A stretch of 64,000 nucleotides of DNA, taken from contig NZ_CP132359.1 of assembly GCF_030758975.1 (NCBI RefSeq), positions 4,401,528 through 4,465,527 on the forward strand. Direction: 5' to 3'. A model generated the notes under the pieces. It was given only the letters and a program-made list of their open reading frames with translations, searched no databases and had not been told where the DNA came from. The translations under genes and the position numbers were made by a program. The stretch is from Bosea beijingensis. Lineage in GTDB: Bacteria > Pseudomonadota > Alphaproteobacteria > Rhizobiales > Beijerinckiaceae. Shown in pieces: positions 60,861 to 64,000 of this stretch (positions within the stretch are counted from its first letter, which is position 1; each line of letters opens with the position of its first letter).

Positions 60861-61102
60861 TGCTGCGTTGGCTGGCCCGTCGGCGGGAGATTTCTCGGTT
60901 GGCCGAGATGGAGGCGACCAATCTCATCGGAGGGGAGGGGGCCGCAGGCTATTACACCGCTCGGTCGGTTGCTCGGAAGGCTCGAGAGATTGGCGATCGC
61001 GATGCCGCCCGTCTGTGGTCGAGAGTTGCGCGGATTGTTGCTGCTCGTACCGGATTGCAGCCAGGCCGATCGAAAATTGGGCGTCCCGAGTCGGAGTGGT
61101 GA
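60860..61102 (+). CDS. Small hypothetical protein coupled to the gene at 60345
   Basis: An 80-residue, very basic helical protein (MLRWLARRREISRLAEMEAT, ARSVARKAREIGDRDAARLW) whose ATG overlaps the upstream TGA. The basic character suits nucleic-acid binding, and the pairing could be an effector plus binding partner, but no family is recognised. Confidence 0.58.
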   Translation: MLRWLARRREISRLAEMEATNLIGGEGAAGYYTARSVARKAREIGDRDAARLWSRVARIVAARTGLQPGRSKIGRPESEW

Positions 61103-61202
61103 TGGCGGTTGCTATACCGGCCTTGTCGAGGGACCCGGGATTGTGCTTCACCGGCGGCCGACTCTCCCCGCCCTTTGAATTTCGCACACCAGAGGAATTG
61201 AC

Positions 61203-61409
61203 GTGTTTCAGATCAAGGCCGTGATCCGCGGCAGCAAAGTTAGCGAGCGCGCCGCGTCGGCGACCGATGCCCTTCGCCGCCTCAAGGATATCCAGGCCCG
61301 GGCTGGCGTCACTGCATGCACGGTGATGAAGGGTGGTGTTCTTGTAGCGCCGGCAGAGCTGCTGAGCGCGGCGACCGTCGAGGAAATGCGGGCAAACTCG
61401 GGAATCTAG
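61203..61409 (+). CDS. Small hypothetical protein
   Basis: A GTG start after an AGAGGA site gives 68 residues, MFQIKAVIRGSKVSERAASA, ending ATVEEMRANSGI. A beta-strand followed by a helix suggests a compact alpha/beta peptide. Unknown function; no partner gene recognised. Confidence 0.5.
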   Translation: MFQIKAVIRGSKVSERAASATDALRRLKDIQARAGVTACTVMKGGVLVAPAELLSAATVEEMRANSGI

Positions 61410-61482
61410 ACGGACGATTGCTCGCAGATGGCAAGGGAACCCCTCGGCTTCTATGCGGACCCGCGGTCGAGGTCGGAAAATC

Positions 61483-61674
61483 CTACGACAACCGCTGCAT
61501 GCCGAAGCGAGTCTCGGATTCCAATGGCGCTGCGCGCCGAAGGTAGAGCTCGCGATCAGTTCCCTCGATGGCCGCCGCTTGATCAATTAGCTTGAGATCC
61601 TCTGGGCTGATCTCGACGCGGACATTAACGACAACGTCCGTCGGGCTGGAGGTAGGCTCAGTACTTTCGGCCAT
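61483..61674 (-). CDS. Small ribbon-helix-helix-like protein
   Basis: The ATG at 61674 gives 63 residues. VVVNVRVEISPEDLKLIDQA followed by AAIEGTDRELYLRRAA resembles the start of DUF1778/TacA-type ribbon-helix-helix antitoxins, but it lacks their usual toxin-binding C-terminus and no GNAT toxin is adjacent. It lies 30 bases downstream of the winged-helix gene on the same strand. Tentative. Confidence 0.5.
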   Translation of the reverse strand: MAESTEPTSSPTDVVVNVRVEISPEDLKLIDQAAAIEGTDRELYLRRAAPLESETRFGMQRLS

Positions 61675-61704
61675 AGATCGATTCCTTCGCAACGGCGGTT
61701 CGTT

Positions 61705-62532
61705 TCAAACAGCGGACCCTGCTCCCCGAACACTGCCTGGCCTCTGTCGCGATCCCTTATCTCGACCGGGATGGCGGGGGACGCCGGCAATCACCCGATT
61801 AGGCCCCATCGGAAAGCCTATTTTTTTTCCTTTGCCCGTGGGGTTCGCACTTTTGAACCCTATCAGGGCGCCGTTCTTCGCCGCCTTCCAGCTCGCGATC
61901 CACGCCAGCCACTCCTGGCTCACGATCCGGATGACATTCGTGAGGTTCTTCTGACCCGGGCGGCGCCGCTCCTGGATCGTGATCAAACCGAGCTCCGCCG
62001 CTCGCCGCGTCGCGTTCTGCACCGTCGTGCGGCCGACACCAGCCCGGGCCGCAATCTCGCTGATGAAGCTGGTACATGTTCCGCGCAACCGGACCTCCTC
62101 GCGAATGATCATCAGTGCAGCGAGCTCGGCCGACGTAAAATGAGCGGCCAGGCGAGGTGGCATCGGGCCAGCAGCAACGAGCTGACGCCGGCGGGCCAAG
62201 GACGCTGCTGATCGGCGCGACGGCTGAGGACGGCGCGGCGGGAAGATTGAAAGTGGACGAGGCTGTTTGCCCGGCGCTGGTCCATTCTGCGATAGCGGCC
62301 GGCGTCGTGCTTCAATTCGCGACGACAACTCCTCTGCCGCCGCGTCATCGAGGGCACCTTCGGCGAGGCCCCGCCATACGAGACGCATCATCTCGTCGAG
62401 CGAGGTGGCGGTCTGGGCGTCGCTGATCGCCTTCGCAAGCTGTTCGGCGGCAAAGCCGAGGACGATCGTGCGCGCCGCGCGCGCCAGCATCCCCCTGGCG
62501 ATTTGCGCGCCAGAGTTGGCAATTTCCTGCAT
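61705..62532 (-). CDS. Winged-helix DNA-binding protein, possible replication or copy-control factor
   Basis: The ATG at 62532 gives 275 residues. The N-terminal 120 residues are helical and Pro/Arg-rich (PRPLSIFPPRRPQPSRRSAA). The middle is a winged helix: LAAHFTSAELAALMIIREEV, then ISEIAARAGVGRTTVQNATR, then RAAELGLITIQERRRPGQKN. The C-terminal tail is basic. The wing and recognition helix look like MarR/GntR or plasmid replication-protein domains. The preceding gene is a ribbon-helix-helix protein, and an opposite-strand RNA candidate lies between. Function not established. Confidence 0.68.
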   Translation of the reverse strand: MQEIANSGAQIARGMLARAARTIVLGFAAEQLAKAISDAQTATSLDEMMRLVWRGLAEGALDDAAAEELSSRIEARRRPLSQNGPAPGKQPRPLSIFPPRRPQPSRRSAASLARRRQLVAAGPMPPRLAAHFTSAELAALMIIREEVRLRGTCTSFISEIAARAGVGRTTVQNATRRAAELGLITIQERRRPGQKNLTNVIRIVSQEWLAWIASWKAAKNGALIGFKSANPTGKGKKIGFPMGPNRVIAGVPRHPGRDKGSRQRPGSVRGAGSAV

Positions 62533-62630
62533 TTTTGTCCCAATAGGCTGGGACGTGCGCGGACGGATCGAACATTGAAAGTATTGGAACTGGCATTGTC
62601 CCGCTTTTTCATGCGGGTACACGCGAGCCC

Positions 62631-62659
62631 TTGATAAATTCTCTGGGCTGCGCTACTAC
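62631..62659 (+). promoter_or_regulatory. Candidate promoter of the antisense RNA
   Basis: TTGATA (62631-62636) and TACTAC (62654-62659) are 17 bases apart on the plus strand. The -10 is weak. It would produce the RNA ending at 62743. Confidence 0.38.
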
Positions 62660-62665
62660 ATATCC

Positions 62666-62743
62666 ACCACGACGGTAGCAGGCACAGTCTGTTTTACTCG
62701 TCAATGCGGCCGTCGAGTTACCAGCTCGGCGGCCGAATTTTTT
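62666..62743 (+). ncRNA. Candidate antisense small RNA upstream of the winged-helix gene
   Basis: An excellent rho-independent terminator on the plus strand (62707-62717 pairs with 62725-62735, 11 pairs with one G-U, then six Us) has no plus-strand gene before it for more than 1 kb. With the promoter at 62631 it predicts an RNA of about 78 bases that is antisense to the leader between the RHH and winged-helix genes. RNA ends are estimates. Confidence 0.5.
62707..62743 (+). terminator. Strong rho-independent terminator, plus strand
   Basis: The stem CGGCCGTCGAG / CTCGGCGGCCG has a seven-base loop and is followed by AA and six Ts. It ends four bases before the convergent RHH gene stop. Confidence 0.75.
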
Positions 62744-62746
62744 CAC

Positions 62747-62983
62747 TCACGTCTTGCTGCATTCCGAGCTGATGAGCCGCCGGACGGCCATTTCAAAGAT
62801 TTCAGCGCGGGCCGGCATTCCGAGCTGCATTTTCAACCGATCGACCGCCGCGACCACGTCCCCGCTCATCGGGAAGCTGACATTGACCATGCCAGCTGCC
62901 CGTTGCCGAGCTCGCATCCGCCTCGTTGAGGCGGTGCACGCTGCGCGTCGCGATAGGGGAGAAGTCTCACCGGAATCGATCAT
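62747..62983 (-). CDS. Ribbon-helix-helix DNA-binding protein
   Basis: The ATG at 62983 (78 residues; a GTG six bases upstream is possible). The N-terminus is basic, and the RHH part is AAGMVNVSFPMSGDVVAAVD followed by RLKMQLGMPARAEIFEMAVR. Small RHH proteins are typical plasmid copy-number or partition repressors. It is the first gene of a minus-strand pair with the winged-helix protein, separated by a leader with an antisense RNA candidate. Confidence 0.72.
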   Translation of the reverse strand: MIDSGETSPLSRRAACTASTRRMRARQRAAGMVNVSFPMSGDVVAAVDRLKMQLGMPARAEIFEMAVRRLISSECSKT

Positions 62984-63143
62984 GTTCACATGTCATCACA
63001 ATCTAATTGCCGGATCAAGCGCTATTAGCAATCTATATCATGATCTGAGGTCTTGATGAGCGAATTTTGGGTAATTTCGGCGCTTTGGCGAATGAAGCGG
63101 CGGGGATAAATTGCCAAATTTGTCGGGCTGGGCGAGCCGGGTA

Positions 63144-63629
63144 CTAGGGGTAGATGGTCATGTTGCGCAGCGTCGCGCTTTTCACAGAGACAGTGCCCTC
63201 GGCTGGATCGGATGCCAGCACGATCACAATCAGGTCGTCATCGTGGAGGATGGCGGCCGACCTGGTGATCAACCGGATCTGCGCTGCTGAGAAGCCGACG
63301 GCGATCTCACGGCCTGCGGCGAGCTCTTGCTCAATCGCGCGACTATCCAGCTTCCGGGTCCGCGCGGCCGCGTCGAGCAGCAGGACCTCGTGCAACTGAT
63401 CCGCGATCTCTGGGACCGTTCGCCCGGCGAAGAGCGGTGCTACCGACGCTTGAAGGTCGAGGAACTGCCCGGTCATCCGAGCCCCCTCACCGGCCGCGAT
63501 CTGGAGTGACGCGGCGAATGGATTCTCGAATGCATTTGCGGATCTCATTTCGGCTCGAGCTAGGGGCGCAGCGCCGTACACCGCGATTGTCACCCCAACG
63601 GCCCACGAGCGGATTTTACGGACGAACAA
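63144..63629 (-). CDS. Secreted protein of unknown function
   Basis: A 161-residue frame starting at a TTG after a GGGGAT site; without it the signal peptide (SWAVGVTIAVYGAAPLARA) would be lost. The mature protein is helical at first (FLDLQASVAPLFAGRTVPEI) then shows beta strands (DDDLIVIVLASDPAEGTVSV). No metal or catalytic motif. I considered a conjugation protein but found no supporting motif. Confidence 0.6.
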   Translation of the reverse strand: MFVRKIRSWAVGVTIAVYGAAPLARAEMRSANAFENPFAASLQIAAGEGARMTGQFLDLQASVAPLFAGRTVPEIADQLHEVLLLDAAARTRKLDSRAIEQELAAGREIAVGFSAAQIRLITRSAAILHDDDLIVIVLASDPAEGTVSVKSATLRNMTIYP

Positions 63630-63651
63630 TCGATATCCCCGCTGCCATGGC

Positions 63652-63939
63652 CTAGTACCCGCCGATCCGCCAAGTCGCCCAAACGACGGCGATCATTACG
63701 ACGTACATCATCCAGAGGCGGATCCACGGCCAGAACAGTGTGACGGCCAGAGCAACCCACACGCCCGTCATCGCCCAAGCGAGCGCCTGACCGAGGAGGT
63801 CCTGGAGTACGGCGAGAGCGCGCTCAAAGCCGTATCCCTTCTCGAAGCCGATGATCAGGGCCAAGAGGGCGAGCAGGCCGTAGAGCGTCCAGTCGGGCTT
63901 GCTAGCGGGCCTTGCGGCGGTGTCGTCGTCGTCGGTCAT
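63652..63939 (-). CDS. Small membrane protein
   Basis: A 95-residue protein with an acidic cytoplasmic start (MTDDDDTAARPAS) and about three hydrophobic segments (LYGLLALLALIIGFE, GQALAWAMTGVWVALAVTLF, LWMMYVVMIAVVWATW). It precedes the secreted protein gene on the same strand by 22 bases. Unknown function. Confidence 0.66.
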   Translation of the reverse strand: MTDDDDTAARPASKPDWTLYGLLALLALIIGFEKGYGFERALAVLQDLLGQALAWAMTGVWVALAVTLFWPWIRLWMMYVVMIAVVWATWRIGGY

Positions 63940-64000
63940 ATTCGTCTCAGCTGGCCAGTCCGTGTTGTAGAATCGGGGTGGTACGAGGATCCTTAACGGC

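Noticed and set aside
63144..63629. Possible TraH-like conjugation protein
   Set aside because: It is secreted and of similar size, but I see no sequence pattern typical of TraH and no other transfer genes nearby.
1..64000. CRISPR arrays, tRNA or rRNA genes, intact insertion sequences
   Set aside because: No regularly spaced repeats, cloverleaf-like sequences or transposase genes were found by reading; a dedicated search would be needed to exclude small ones.

Overview
The window looks like part of an alphaproteobacterial replicon, probably from the Hyphomicrobiales (a Bosea-, Methylobacterium- or Bradyrhizobium-like organism; the genus cannot be fixed from sequence alone). The DNA is GC-rich throughout. 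A complete repABC replication/partition module, found only in Alphaproteobacteria, lies at 54.1-57.7 kb with matching parS palindromes, so the contig is most likely a plasmid or chromid. A MucR/Ros-type regulator fits the same group. I saw no tRNA, rRNA, intact insertion sequence, integrase or CRISPR array.

Layout. (1) 0-12 kb, catabolic/uptake: a FadR-type GntR regulator divergent from an enolase-superfamily dehydratase, two sugar-type ABC permeases and two conserved unknown proteins; then an M81 (MlrC) peptidase, RpiR regulator and RidA operon, divergent from a PLP desulfhydrase/deaminase-like enzyme and an M14-type deacylase, followed by a solute-binding protein with no adjacent transporter. 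A shared near-palindrome overlaps the candidate -10 boxes of the desulfhydrase gene and the binding-protein gene. (2) 12-23.2 kb: a LysR regulator divergent from a complete Dpp/Opp-type ABC importer (five genes) joined to hyuA, hyuB and a D-amino-acid PLP enzyme; this is probably one operon for taking up and opening hydantoin- or oxoproline-like cyclic amides. (3) 23.3-41.3 kb: a large copper (and probably silver) resistance island with a multicopper oxidase, CusB/CusA efflux, CusF, a P1B-1 ATPase, an HMA chaperone, a Csp-type cysteine-rich protein, two DUF305 proteins, two DUF411 proteins, two Spy/CpxP-like proteins, a Crp/Fnr regulator and several small secreted or membrane proteins. Two CueR-type operators are present but no cueR gene.

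(4) 41.3-47.3 kb: a defence island with a frameshifted YhcG/DUF1016 nuclease, an Abi_C protein and a three-gene ABC-3C system (Cap4-like nuclease protein, small middle component, SMC-like DUF3732 ATPase). (5) 47.3-54 kb: a decaying zone with relics of a cytochrome c, a DinB polymerase and a LigD-type ligase, mixed with small intact genes (DUF2958, MucR, WGR, HAD, metallophosphoesterase).

(6) 54-64 kb, plasmid backbone: repA, repB (with a parS copy inside its coding sequence), an antisense ctRNA and repC; then a Xre/MbcA/ParS-type antitoxin overlapping a DUF2971 gene, a candidate non-canonical toxin-antitoxin pair; then mostly unknown small genes. At 61.7-63.0 kb a ribbon-helix-helix gene, an opposite-strand candidate small RNA with a strong terminator, and a winged-helix gene are arranged like a cop/antisense/rep copy-control unit. 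The toxin-antitoxin candidate and this second control unit are the least explained parts of the window.
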